A stretch of DNA of 64,000 nt from Cavenderia fasciculata. Lineage: Eukaryota; Evosea; Eumycetozoa; Acytosteliales; Cavenderiaceae. Shown piece after piece: positions 22,801-33,571 of this stretch; the first letter of the stretch is position 1, and every line of letters starts with the position of its first letter. Position numbers and translations under genes: made by a program. The notes below the pieces were generated by a model, which saw nothing but the letters and a program-made list of their open reading frames with translations, was not told where the DNA came from and searched no databases. The stretch covers positions 2,604,001 through 2,668,000 of the forward strand of contig NW_004457624.1 of NCBI RefSeq assembly GCF_000203815.1. The letters run 5' to 3'.

Positions 22801-23376
22801 TGGATTTAACATACGGGCATCTTTAAAAGCATCCATTTCATTTTCATAGTTTGATTTCTTTCTTTTTGTAATATTTGAGAATAATGATGAAAACCATGAT
22901 GATGTTGGTACATCTAAATTATTTGTATCTAATGGATTATTATTATTATTATTGGTGACTGATGTTCCAGTTGTAGTTGCTATTGGTTGTTGAATTACTA
23001 CATCTGTCATCTTTTTTACATTATTATTAGTATTGGTATTGGTATTAGTATTGTTATTATTCTTATTATTATTATTATTATTATTGCTATTTAATATATT
23101 TGTTATATTATTATTTGATCTTAATATTGATAATCTTCTAAGTGGATTACTCGAAACTATTGGAATTGGTGTTGGAGCTGGAGTTGGTGTAGGTGTAGTT
23201 GTTGTTTGTTGTTTTGTATGATTAATGATTAATTGCTTTATACTATAATTTATATTATTTTCATCATCATTTTGATTATTATTATTATCACTAGTACTAT
23301 TGGTCGTTGTTGTCGAAACAGAAGGAGGAGATAGTTGTAAGTCTCCCGGTAACACCATGATGAAATTATCCATCAA
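19825..23376 (-). CDS. Formin (FH1-FH2 actin nucleator) with atypical N-terminus
   Basis: Five exons on the minus strand: 22815-23376, 22517-22728, 22210-22413, 21937-22131 and 19825-21852. All four introns are in phase; the protein has about 1066 aa. Residues 1-185 are low complexity (Asn, Thr, Ser). Residues about 188-370 form a conserved-looking beta-rich region I cannot match to the GBD/FH3 (DID) of diaphanous-type formins. A basic helix and an acidic stretch (EDDSDSD) follow. The short FH1 (about 510-535) is a Pro/Ala-rich profilin-binding tract. The FH2 domain runs about 540-945, from KMRQLHW through the lasso/knob segments to FFTNILKFVVAFKKI. The C-terminus (945-1066) is Glu/Lys-rich and coiled; no clear DAD is visible. 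FH2 nucleates and elongates unbranched actin. Absence of an obvious DID/DAD pair suggests regulation other than Rho relief of autoinhibition. Confidence 0.9.
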
Positions 23377-23734
23377 CTCTCTCTTCTATATGCAATCAAA
23401 GTATAAGAGAGGTGGGCAATGGTGGTATGTATGGTATGGTGAGTGTTGTGGTGAATGTATTCTCTTCAATGACTAGAGAATGATAATGCTGCGATCATCA
23501 TCGCAGGTGGCGATCGCCAACCCCCAAAATTGGCGCCAACATTCTATTTTCTCAACTGTCATCAAATTTAAAAAATTGTGTTTCCCAGAGAACAAGATAC
23601 CTTTTAAAAATCTCTGTTTTCAAGATAATTACCATCTTTAATGAAAGAACTATGAAGGATGGATTATTCATTTATATGTACATATCTATGTATCTATTAC
23701 CAAGTAGTAGTGTTAGTAGTAGTTAGTAATTAAA
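23377..23734. other. Divergent promoter region, formin/FNIP gene
   Basis: 357 bp between two divergent starts. It includes a GC-rich patch (about 23490-23540) with the E2F-like decamer. No gene is seen. Confidence 0.55.
23530..23539. promoter_or_regulatory. E2F-like palindromic site TTGGCGCCAA
   Basis: Same perfect decamer as at 4153-4162. It lies about 155 bp upstream of the formin start and 195 bp upstream of the FNIP gene start. Either gene, or both, could be controlled. Confidence 0.4.
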
Positions 23735-25477
23735 ATGAATACAACATTTTCAAATCAAATATTGTATAATATAATAAGACATGTTGAAGATAATTTAGAC
23801 AAGGTGTGCATGTTGATGACATGTAAAGCATTGTTTGCAATTAGAGATAATGTACAATTTAAAGTGTTTAATGAAGAGTCTGATGATGATTTGGAGAGAC
23901 ACTATCAGAACCAATATGATCATATGGGTGCTGCTATTACAACACCAATGAATATGTTAAAAGGTGCTTATTACAACTCTTCCAAACATGTTATGACCAA
24001 TCCTATAGATACATCGATGAAAACAACAAAACCAACAATTGTTATTTATAATGGAGAAAGATTGGAAATTGGAAAGATACCTTGTACGGTGGAACGTGTC
24101 ATTTTAAATGCTTTGGATAGTGGTACATCTATTTCAAATGGTATTGTTCCTGAAAGTGTAAAGGTTCTGTGTATTGGTGGAAGGTTTAATGGAAAGATAG
24201 AAGGGAATGGAGCGTTGCCAAAGGGATTAAAAAGGTTAGAGTTGAGCAACAGCTTTAATCAATCGTTTGCTGCTAATACTTTGCCAGACACATTGGAATC
24301 ATTGAGACTTGGAGGAGCGTACAATTCAGCGATCTATGTACACCCAAGTCGGTGCACTCTGCCATCACAACTTGTGCACTTGGAGTTTGGTGTGAGTTTT
24401 AATAAACCACTGCCCCCTGGTGCACTCCCTGCAACACTCAAGAGTGTAGTGTTTGGCGATAGATTTGACATGCCATTGTTGGTGGGGTCGCTACCCGCAG
24501 GACTGGAATCACTCACGTTTAAAGACTATTATCGTGCGATTGACAAGGGTGTGCTGCCACCCAACCTCTTGCATTATGAGGGTAGTGGGGTACTCGAGGA
24601 ACGTCTGCCATCATCGCTCGTATCAGTATCGATTGATATGAACCAGTCGACGCTGGGAATTGGTATTCTCCAAGGTCTGACTAAACTAGAGACTCTGTCA
24701 ATTGGCATGTACGTCCCACAGGACCGCCAAACAACCAATCTTATCATCCCACGATGCTGTACATCGCTCACACACCTCTCCATCTCATCGGCTGCCGCGA
24801 CCATTGAGAATGCCATCCCACCGTCGGTCACCTCACTCTCCCTTTTCCTTCGCTACTCTGCCCATCCACCACTCAATGCGACCACAGCCTACTACCTACC
24901 ACCCAACCTCAAATCGATCGACTATACCCAATGCTCGGTCACTGCACCTCCCCATCTACTCGGCCTACCACAATCACTCGAGCAACTCTATCTCCCACGC
25001 GATTACAACCATCCACTCGACCAACTCAACCTTCCAAATCTCACTCACCTCCAAACCAACACCTCTTATCCCATACCCCATTTTCCAAAGTTACAATATC
25101 TCAAGATGAGTCGTCTGCCGCCAGTTGAACAACAACAAATTAGTCTTCCTCCAACTATCCAAGAATTGGAACTATCTCCACTCTACTCTACGCAGGAATA
25201 CATTTATCTTCCAACACCACTTCCAGAATCATGTAAAACACTCACTCTTTGCGACACCAAACTTCGCATTCCACCTGGAACATTCACCAAACACCTATCA
25301 ACCATTAAAATAACCACCGATAAACCATATGGTCTACCTTCAAGTCAACAAATCAATATACGTAGGCTAGACAATGACTATTTAATATTCATGTGGAAAG
25401 GTTCAGTTTGTGGCGGTGGTATCATTCATCAAAATCAATTTGATCAATCTAAAATTCAAGATTTAATAAAGCTTTAA
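23735..25477 (+). CDS. FNIP-repeat protein with F-box-like N-terminus
   Basis: Single-exon gene of 580 aa. The N-terminal 50 residues (NQILYNIIRHVEDN...CMLMTCKALFAIRD) resemble the short F-box-like start common in dictyostelid FNIP proteins. From about residue 120 the sequence has repeated units of about 22 aa with the FN.P...LP..L..L.....F pattern, for example FNKPLPPGALPATLKS. This is the FNIP/IP22 leucine-rich-like repeat that is greatly expanded in Dictyostelids. Such proteins probably act as adaptor scaffolds, perhaps in ubiquitin ligases; no partner can be named. The middle of the gene (about 24340-25000) is much richer in G and C than its flanks. Confidence 0.88.
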   Translation: MNTTFSNQILYNIIRHVEDNLDKVCMLMTCKALFAIRDNVQFKVFNEESDDDLERHYQNQYDHMGAAITTPMNMLKGAYYNSSKHVMTNPIDTSMKTTKPTIVIYNGERLEIGKIPCTVERVILNALDSGTSISNGIVPESVKVLCIGGRFNGKIEGNGALPKGLKRLELSNSFNQSFAANTLPDTLESLRLGGAYNSAIYVHPSRCTLPSQLVHLEFGVSFNKPLPPGALPATLKSVVFGDRFDMPLLVGSLPAGLESLTFKDYYRAIDKGVLPPNLLHYEGSGVLEERLPSSLVSVSIDMNQSTLGIGILQGLTKLETLSIGMYVPQDRQTTNLIIPRCCTSLTHLSISSAAATIENAIPPSVTSLSLFLRYSAHPPLNATTAYYLPPNLKSIDYTQCSVTAPPHLLGLPQSLEQLYLPRDYNHPLDQLNLPNLTHLQTNTSYPIPHFPKLQYLKMSRLPPVEQQQISLPPTIQELELSPLYSTQEYIYLPTPLPESCKTLTLCDTKLRIPPGTFTKHLSTIKITTDKPYGLPSSQQINIRRLDNDYLIFMWKGSVCGGGIIHQNQFDQSKIQDLIKL

Positions 25478-25765
25478 ATTAAAGTAGTAGTTTTTATTAT
25501 TATTTGTTATGCATTTTGGAACGGAAAAAAGAAGAAGATTATTTTAAAACATTTGATTTAATTGTTTAAAAAATGATGGATCTTTTTTTTTTAATTGATT
25601 GGGGGGATAGATAGATATTTTTTTGAAAAGAAATTAATTTTGATTGGAGATTATTATTTTATGTTTTTACTATTATGAAGATATTATAATAGTTTTAAAT
25701 AAGTTGTTAGTTAGGGTTGATATAAATATATTTATAGATTAGGGATTGATTTAGATATTGTATTT

Positions 25766-26227
25766 TTAATTGCTATTCATTGAATTTGATTTAGTTGAAG
25801 CAACGAAAAAGATTAATAGATTGGCAGTGATGATGAATAAAGGCCAAAAGAATAAGAGTACGAGGGAAGCTTTGGACAATCTTCTAATAGATGTAGTTTG
25901 AGAATTGATAAAGAGGTAGACTTGAACTGCCCATGGTACGATTAAAAAGAAACCAAGTGTAAAGAGTAACATTGACAATGGTGTTTCATTCTTTAGATTG
26001 GATCCATCGTCCACGAAATGTACACCCGGTGGTATACTGGAACCATAGGCTTGATATGGATGTTGCTGTTGTTGCTGGTATTGTTGGAGCAATGGTTGCG
26101 ATTCATTTATATTCAAGTCATTTTGTGATGTAGGGATATGAGTTGGATCCTTTTTAATTGATGGTGACCCTCCCGTTGGTGAAATATTATTGGTTGGTGC
26201 CACAATTGCATCTTCTTCTGAATACAT
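25766..26227 (-). CDS. Small two-TM membrane protein, Q-rich N-terminus
   Basis: Single-exon gene of 153 aa. Residues 1-80 are polar, with a LLQQYQQQQQ run and a possible acidic-dileucine sorting motif (ESQPLL). Two hydrophobic segments follow: about 84-107 (LSMLLFTLGFFLIVPWAVQV) and about 122-146 (SLVLLFFWPLFIITANLLIF), joined by a basic loop with RRLSKAS. The GFFL...PW...LSKAS layout is reminiscent of small plant and amoebal two-TM proteins, some called L18a-like, but the resemblance is weak and no function is assigned. Both termini probably face the cytosol. Confidence 0.7.
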   Translation of the reverse strand: MYSEEDAIVAPTNNISPTGGSPSIKKDPTHIPTSQNDLNINESQPLLQQYQQQQQHPYQAYGSSIPPGVHFVDDGSNLKNETPLSMLLFTLGFFLIVPWAVQVYLFINSQTTSIRRLSKASLVLLFFWPLFIITANLLIFFVASTKSNSMNSN

Positions 26228-26254
26228 ATTATTCTTAATTTATTAAATTATTAA

Positions 26255-26286
<32 letters not shown>

Positions 26287-27167
26287 CTGCAGCAGTAACA
26301 AATGTAATGCATTGACCCCTTCGAATGTCTTTTGAGTTGAATAGAAAGGAGGTGGGATGAGGAGAAGGGGAAGAGGGGGTAAATGTGTCTTTATTTTTAT
26401 TTATAATTAATAGTCAAGTCGATTTTAAGGTGGGTTGAGTGTTGTTGGAGGAGGTGGATTGTTTCAAAAGGTTAACCATTCATTCATTCATTCATTCATT
26501 ATATAGTCGGTGGAGGGGCGTAGCGGCAGCAAAGATAAGATATAGAATTCAATGAGTCAAGGCTTTTACAATGGTTGTTGAAAGAGATGGTCCGTCCGGC
26601 ACATGGCAAAGAGTAGCAATTGTGTCACCAAAAGTTCGAGTAATAATACAAGGCAGAAAATCACGTCATTTTACAAAGATGACGGAACCTGTAATGTCCC
26701 GTTTTGAATGGCGACAACTTTTTCCCCAAAAGAGTCAAATATGATAATGTTCATCAGAGAAATTCAACTTCACCAATGACCCGAAATACGTAGTATCTTG
26801 ATTTCCAATGCTATCCCATTGTCTCTCTATGATTTGAGAGAAATAATACCCACCACCTCTATCGAAACCAATCGATAGCGATACACATCATCATTTTTTG
26901 TAATAGCGTGACATAGTGAGTGAGAGTATTTCGATGTTGTTAACAACAGCAGCAACAACAACAACAACAACTTTATAGTTTTGAATTATTCTTATTCTAA
27001 ACTAAACAACAATCTTACTTTTTAATAATGATAATGATTCCTTTGGTGATGAGAAAAAAAGTCATCAAACTTTCATTATTTTTTTGAATTTTCTTCTTTA
27101 AAATCGACTCTGATTATTATCTGTCCCTAACCGTTTAATTTGTCGTGTTATTTAATTATTTATTACT
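26228..27167. other. Divergent intergenic region with a possible 57-codon ORF
   Basis: It separates the two-TM gene (minus) and the VAP gene (plus), with TTA repeats next to 26230-26285 and ATTC repeats near 26479-26500. A less AT-rich segment at about 26500-26760 includes a plus-strand open frame, 26571-26744 (57 codons), without recognisable homology. Confidence 0.5.
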
Positions 27168-28474
27168 ATGTTATCAGCTTCTACTCCAGCTTCTATACAA
27201 GATAGTTTATTACAAAAAGTTATGTTAAAACTTCGACCAAAAGAATTGGTTTATAATCGTATGTAATGCAAAGCAGCTATAGTAGTAGTTGTAGTGTCAT
27301 CTGATGATTATGATGTACCCTCTAACCTCTTGTGTTTTACTCTTTCTTTACCTTACGACTATACCTGTATATAGCACCATTCCAAGGATTGATGACCAAT
27401 ATATTGAAATTACAAAATGTTAGTGATAAGATTCTAGCATACAAAGTAAAGACTACTGCACCAGCTAAATATTGTGTTAGACCAAATACCGGTATCATCC
27501 CACCAGGTGAAACCATAGATGTTCAAAGTATGCAATAACAACAGAATAACAACAGAATAGAATAGAATAGTGATATCTAACTCTTCTACTCTTCATCATA
27601 TATAATATATTATTATAGTTATATTGAATTGTACAAAGGATATGCCATCAATGTCTGTAAAGACTAAAGATAAATTCCAAATTCAAAGTACAGTTGTGAG
27701 TGAAGTCTCTGCTGATCCAAAATTAATTGTAATTATCAAAACATAGATAGATAGATTGGAGCATACAGTCAATTGACTCATTCTTTCATTCTTTCATTCT
27801 TTCTTTTTTTCTAGTGGAGTACAACACCTGTAAATCTAATCATTAAGCAAAGATTAAAAGCTGTTTTTGCTTCTCAACCTGGTGTCGAACAATTACAACA
27901 ATCACAACAACAACAACAAACAAAGATGGAAGATCTATCGGTCATTTCTAATCAATCATTAATGTCAAGTGCTTTGGGTCATAGTGACTCTGAGGATGAA
28001 AAGGATAATTTTGCCGACTTGTCTACTATTACTCCATCACAAACCTCACCAACCGTTGAACAAGGAAAAGAGGATTCTCAAATACGTAAAAGACCAACAA
28101 CAACAACAGCACAATCAAATAATAACAACAATCCATCATCATCATCATCAACTAACCAAGAAAAAGATTCTATCGAAAAGGAAAATGCTTCATTAACAAA
28201 CGAACTTCAAACTCTAAAAGTGGTATGATTTAGAAAACATATTGGGTTATCACTGATAAAGACTAATGATTTTTATTTATTTATTTAGAAACTTGAAACA
28301 ATGGAAAAACAATTACATAGAGGCGGAAATAACAACAACAACAATAATTCTTCACAAACCCAACAACAACAACAACAACGACAAGTTGGAGGTTTCAATT
28401 TTTCATTAATTCAAACTTTGTTGACTGTACTCTTAATCGCTGCAATCTCATTTTATTTTGGTAGACTACTTTAA
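27168..28474 (+). CDS. vap: VAMP-associated protein (VAP), MSP-domain ER tether
   Basis: Five exons: 27168-27258, 27375-27527, 27619-27728, 27815-28222 and 28289-28474. All four introns are in phase; the protein has 315 aa. The major sperm protein domain occupies about 20-140, with the FFAT-binding core VKTTAPAKYCVRPNTGIIPPG. Next come a Gln-rich, acidic linker (including MEDLS), a coiled coil straddling the last intron (about 240-270), and a C-terminal hydrophobic tail anchor (about 292-313). This is the standard VAP layout. VAPs sit in the ER membrane and recruit FFAT-motif lipid-transfer proteins to contact sites. The start is placed at the first ATG giving the conserved lead-in to the MSP fold. 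Confidence 0.92.
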
Positions 28475-28748
28475 AAAGCCAATACAAAATATATAAAATA
28501 GAATAACATTTTAGCTAAAATAGTTGTGGAAGAATATTTATTAAACTGGATAGTGTTTTTTTCACAGAGGATCGAACCAATCAACCTTCTTTTTTTTTTT
28601 TGTGGTAAAGTCAAAATGTGCTGTGTGGAATATATACACCACGAATATTTAATGGAGAAAGATGATTGAATTTTAGGATCAATTGGAATCTCGAGATTAT
28701 TGAAACAACAAATTGGCAAAACATACATTTTTTTTAAGAACAATTATA

Positions 28749-30124
28749 ATGAATTCTTCTTTTTTATTAGTTTTATTATTAATATTAACTATTTTTTCTA
28801 GTTTTTGTTTTGGAGAAGTAGAGGTTTCAGCACATGAATACAATTTACCATGTTTGCCTTTGACAAAATCAATCATTAATCCAAATAATGTTACCAAAGT
28901 TAGACCAAATGATATAAAGGTTGTCATGGCAATTGGAGATTCTCTTACTGCTGGATTTGCCCTTACCTATCATCGATCTGGTGCCGGTGATAGTTATATA
29001 GGAGAATCAAGAGGTAGATCCTTTTCTCTTGGTGGTGATTCAAACATTGCAACCATCCCAAATTTCCTAAAACAAATTGGTGCAGTAAGAAAAGAAAAGA
29101 AAAGAAACCTTTTATTAATTTTGGTTCTAACAATTATTATTTTTAGAATACAATTGGACAATCATATGGAAGAAGTTTACCATTATTACATTTATTTCCA
29201 GAGGCAATGAGAGATTTTTTTAGATCTCCATCTACTCACAAATTAAATGCTGCTGTTAGTCAAGCCAACTTGTATGATGTACAAGAACAAATGCTCTATT
29301 TAAAGAGTTTTGTTGATCAAGTCCAGCCTCCAATTGATATTATTCATGATTGGAAATTAATCAATTATTTTATTGGTGCAAATGATGTATGAAATTAAAA
29401 ACAAAAATTAATAATAATTGATTATTTATTAATTATTTATTATTTTTTTTAGATTTGTGATTCTTGTGATAAATCTAAAAATCAATCAACTATTGCATTT
29501 TGGCAAGATAATTATTTAAATTCATTATCAACAATTCGAGAATATTTTCCAAGAACCATTGTCAATGTTATCCTAGTACCACAACATCTAAGTGATATGA
29601 GTGAAATGGGAAAAGGGGAATTTTGTAGAATTATTCGTGATCATATTATGCAAGAGTGTAAATGTGCAAAGAATTCTGATTTTAATTCATGTATGTAAAA
29701 TAAAAAGAATAGAAAAGTAAAGGTACTAAAATTTTATCCTTTAGTATTAGATACAATGTCGATTGAATATAATAATATTATGAAAAAATCAGTAGATATT
29801 ATAAATAATGATAGTAAATTACATAATATTCAATTTAGAGCCATAATACAACCCTTTTTATCTCAAGCTAGAGTTAAAAGATCTTTTTTAACAGATTTTG
29901 ATTGTTTTCATTTTAGTGAAATTGGTGGTCAAGTTGCTGCAATTGGATTATGGTAAATATCATTTAAATATTAAAGAAACATTTTTAAATTATCTAATAT
30001 AGTCCTATCCTTTTTTTTTTTAAAATTTAGGAATAATATGATGTCAAAAACAAAATTAGTATCAATTTCAGAATTTGATCAACCAATTTGTCCAACAGAT
30101 GATACCTATTTAGTTTATGATTAA
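28749..30124 (+). CDS. Secreted GDSL lipase, phospholipase B1-like
   Basis: Five exons: 28749-29084, 29147-29386, 29453-29690, 29745-29952 and 30031-30124. Introns are 54-78 bp and all in phase; the protein has 371 aa. Residues 1-22 form a signal peptide. The catalytic blocks of the SGNH/GDSL fold are present: block I with Ser65 in AIGDSLTAG, a Gly in the SLGGDSN region, the Asn of FIGANDIC (block III, completed only after splicing), and the Asp-x-x-His pair in DFDCFHFSEIG. Gene length and motif context (WKLINYFIGANDICDSC, CFHFSEIGGQVAA) follow the membrane-associated phospholipase B1 family, which removes both acyl chains from phospholipids. No C-terminal anchor is seen, so a secreted or lysosomal enzyme is inferred. 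Confidence 0.88.
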
Positions 30125-30168
30125 AACTTTTGTATTTTTAAATTTATATATTTTTGTTTTTTTTTTTT

Positions 30169-32454
30169 TTAGACAGTTGAATCATCAAACAATTGACTTA
30201 ACCACATTGATTTATATTTTCCATCAAGTTCCAATAATTGTTGATGAGTACCTCTTTCCAAAACAACACCACCAGATCCTAAAACAATAATTTCATCACT
30301 AATTCAAAAAAAATTAATAAATTATAATGAAACAAAGTTTCTTCTATTTTTTCTTTTTTTTTTTTTTACTTACCAATCAACAACAGTAGATAATCTATGA
30401 GCAATCATAATGGTAGTTCTATTTTTAAATAATTCACGTAGAGCATGCATGATAACTTGTTCAGTTGCAGTATCGAGTGAAGATGTTGCTTCATCATAAA
30501 AGAGGATTGGGGAATCTTTGAGAATGGCTCTTGCAATGGAAACACGTTGTTTTTCACCACCAGATAATTTAAGACCACGTTCACCTACCATGGTTTCATA
30601 ACCTTCTGGCATGGCCATGACAACGTCGTGGATGTTGGCCATTTTGGCAGCCTTTTCGATTTGTTCACGAGTAGCATTTGGATTACCATAGGCAAGATTA
30701 TAGAGGATAGTGTCGTTGAATAGGACAACGTCCTGTGGAACAACACCAATATTTTTACGTAACGAGTCGGTTTCGAGATCTGTGAGTTTTTGACCGTCCA
30801 TAAGAATGGTACCACTGTTGGGATCGTAGAAACGGTACAATAAACGTAATATGGTACTCTTGCCAGACCCACTAGTACCAACCAATGCAATACGTTTACC
30901 TCCTTGCACTTCAAATGAGACATTGTTTAATACAGTCTTGCTTGGGTTGTAACCAAAAGTGATATTATTAAATTCGATGGTTCCATTTTTATATTGGTAT
31001 GGTTTTGCAGTGGGTGTATCTTGGATACGTGGTTTGAGGTTGAGCAAACTAAACATGTGATCCATATCTACCAGAGATTGTTTGATTTCACGATAGACAG
31101 TACCGAGGAAATTGAGTGGTAGTGAAATTTGAAAGAGCAGACCGTTAACAAGTACCATGTCACCGACTGTTAGAGTGCCCGCCGAAATACCATTGGCGGC
31201 CATTACCATGACAGCAGTCATTGCCGAAGAGATGATAAGTGCCTGACCAAAGTTGAGTGCTGACAATGAAGAGGTAGTCTTGAGAGAAGCAACATCATAC
31301 TCTTTAAGGTATCGATGATAACGTTCAACTTCCAACTTTTCAGCATTAAAATATTTAACGGTTTCAAAATTGAGTAAAGAATCCATCATTTTGTTTTGAG
31401 CTTCATTATCCATTGAATTCATTTGTTTACGGAATTTTGTACGCCAAGAAGTTACTTGAAAGGTGAATGCAGTGTAGGCAACCAAAGTTCCCAAGGTGAC
31501 AGCTGAAAACTCCCATCCCAACTGTTGATACATGAGTGCACTAACTAGACCAATTTCCAGTGCAGTTGGGACAACATGAAAGAGCATAGAGTTTAGCAAA
31601 AAGTTGATGGCACGTGATCCACGATCGATGATTCTACTCAACGACCCAGTTTGACGTGACAAATGGAATGTAAGGTCGAGATCGTGAAGATGTTTAAATG
31701 TGGTACATGAAACATCTCTGATGGCACTATGTGCCACCTTTGCAAAGACGGCACTACGAAGTTCTTGAAATCCAGCCGACAATATACGCACTGCACCATA
31801 TCCAACCAACAAACCCAATGGAACGACCAAGTAATCGGGAGATCCAGCATCACTAAAATGATTGACAATATCCTTAAAGATGAATGGTACCTGTACAGTC
31901 AATATCTTGGCACCAACCAACAAACCAACCGACAATATAATACGACCCTTTGATCCCCAATCATCCTTGGGCCACAAGTATTTTCCAACCGTCTTTATCA
32001 TACTAAGAGCAGAGTTTTGTGTCTCTTTGTTATTATCCATTGGGTTTGAACCTGCTCCTCCTCCTTTACCTCCTCCTCCCATCATCATTGGTGGTGGTGC
32101 TACCATACTATAATTTCTTAAAAGAAGACTATTATTTGATGATGATGATGACGACGATTCATTATTCTTGAAATATTTAGTTAATGATGAAGTAGATGTA
32201 GAAGATGTAGTAGTAGTAGAAGTAAATGTTGATTTTAATTTATTTAGTGAAGAAGAAGAAGTAGAATAATATTTACTATTATTGATCAATAAACCACTAC
32301 CTCTAGATACAGAGTGTTGTGTAACATTACTACGAATCTTATTATGATTAATATAATAGTTTCCTATTGTTGTTGTTGATTGTGTAGCAGTTGTTGTAGT
32401 TCTACTAGCTATATTGTTTCCGCTAAACAATAATAATTGTCTAGATGCAAACAT
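30169..32454 (-). CDS. atm1: Mitochondrial ABC half-transporter, ATM1/ABCB7 type
   Basis: Two exons on the minus strand: 30374-32454 and 30169-30298. The junction is in phase and restores VVDCDEIIVL; the product has 736 aa. The N-terminal 150 residues form a Ser/Thr/Arg-rich mitochondrial presequence with a Gly/Met patch. The transmembrane domain (about 160-455) carries conserved ATM1 signatures: LWPKDDW, the FKDIVNHFSD segment and the FETVKYFNAE motif. The ATPase domain has Walker A GTSGSGKS (526-533), signature LSGGEKQ (630-636), Walker B ILFYDE (650-655) and an H-loop His in IAHRLST. ATM1/ABCB7 exports a sulfur or glutathione-containing compound from the matrix for cytosolic iron-sulfur assembly. 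It is convergent with the lipase gene; stop codons are about 45 bp apart. Confidence 0.94.
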
Positions 32455-32726
32455 TGTGATAGATCGATAGATAGATATCTATTCTTTCTCTAAATTAAAA
32501 GAAGTTCACAAATATATATTTGAATGATCAATCGAATGAGCCCCTTTTGTCAGTGCAATGAAAAAAAAAAACTATATTATCGATGAATGAATCAGTGGAT
32601 GGTAATCAACTCGTCATGTACTATAATATATCTAGGAGGGATTAATAATGCTTCCTCCCTCCTTCCTTTCTTTCTTCTATATTCTATTTAATTTTAAATA
32701 ATATTATAATTTTAATGTTGATATAT

Positions 32727-33330
32727 TTATTGTGGTGGGATACTGATTGGTACCTTTCTACCTTCAGTCTTTTCTAAAACCAACTTAAATATTTCATCAC
32801 TATTCTTTCCTTTTGTGTCAATAAAGTGAACTGATCCATCATCTAATTGAAATAATAATTGTTAGAATCATCATCATGTCTGTTCAAGTCTATCTAGTTG
32901 TGTTAACATACTCTTTTTAATTTCTACACCATATTTTTCAGTTGAATACTTCTTTTCTACAAAGGAAACATCGCTATTCCAGAATCTCAATGGTTCCAAG
33001 TATCTATATTTGAATTGTCTATAATAATAGCAAACAAATGTTGTGTAAGTTTATCATTCATCTATGTTTTTGTATAATGTCTGACTCTAGTAGATATCTC
33101 TGTCTCTCTATGTCTCTCTCTCTCTCTTTCTTCTCTATCTCTATTTGTCTATATCTCTCCTCTTCTATGATGAATTACCTTGAACTAGCAGGAGCAGCTC
33201 CATATTTAGAAGTGATAAAAGTGATTTGTTCAGTGTTGAAGAGATATATCTTTTCCATACAATAGGCTTTGTATAAACCTCTCCAATTTGCTGGTTTAGA
33301 TAAACCTAAATGACTATAGAATCTTTGCAT
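32727..33330 (-). CDS. mrps25: Mitochondrial ribosomal protein mS25-like (L51/S25/CI-B8 fold)
   Basis: Three exons on the minus strand: 33179-33330, 32912-33018 and 32727-32842. The protein has 124 aa and both introns are in phase. The order of conserved features follows mS25: a start rich in aromatic and basic residues, an ITFITSKYG strand, a RQFKYRYLEPLRFWNSDVSF segment, then DGSVHFIDTKGKNSDEIFKL. The last corresponds to the SGE..LVDVETKSNKEI segment of animal mS25 and to the thioredoxin-like fold shared with mL43 and NDUFA2. A role in the small mitoribosomal subunit is inferred; mL43 or NDUFA2 are less likely alternatives. The start Met gives an almost immediate domain start, so an upstream exon is possible. 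Confidence 0.7.
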
Positions 33331-33571
33331 CTTCTTAAACTATAGATATATATATATATGTAAATCTGAATGAATGAATAGAAAAGATAGATACTACAAA
33401 CACTAAAACTAATGCTCAATGATCATTGCTCGAAAAAGACGAAACTCTTTAATTTTTCGAAGTTCCTTTCTTCTTTTTTTCAAACACAAAAAACTTAATA
33501 TCGTCAACAAAGATTTAGAGATGAAGAACAGAGTTCTTTTTCAATTTCATTATATACATATACACATTAAA

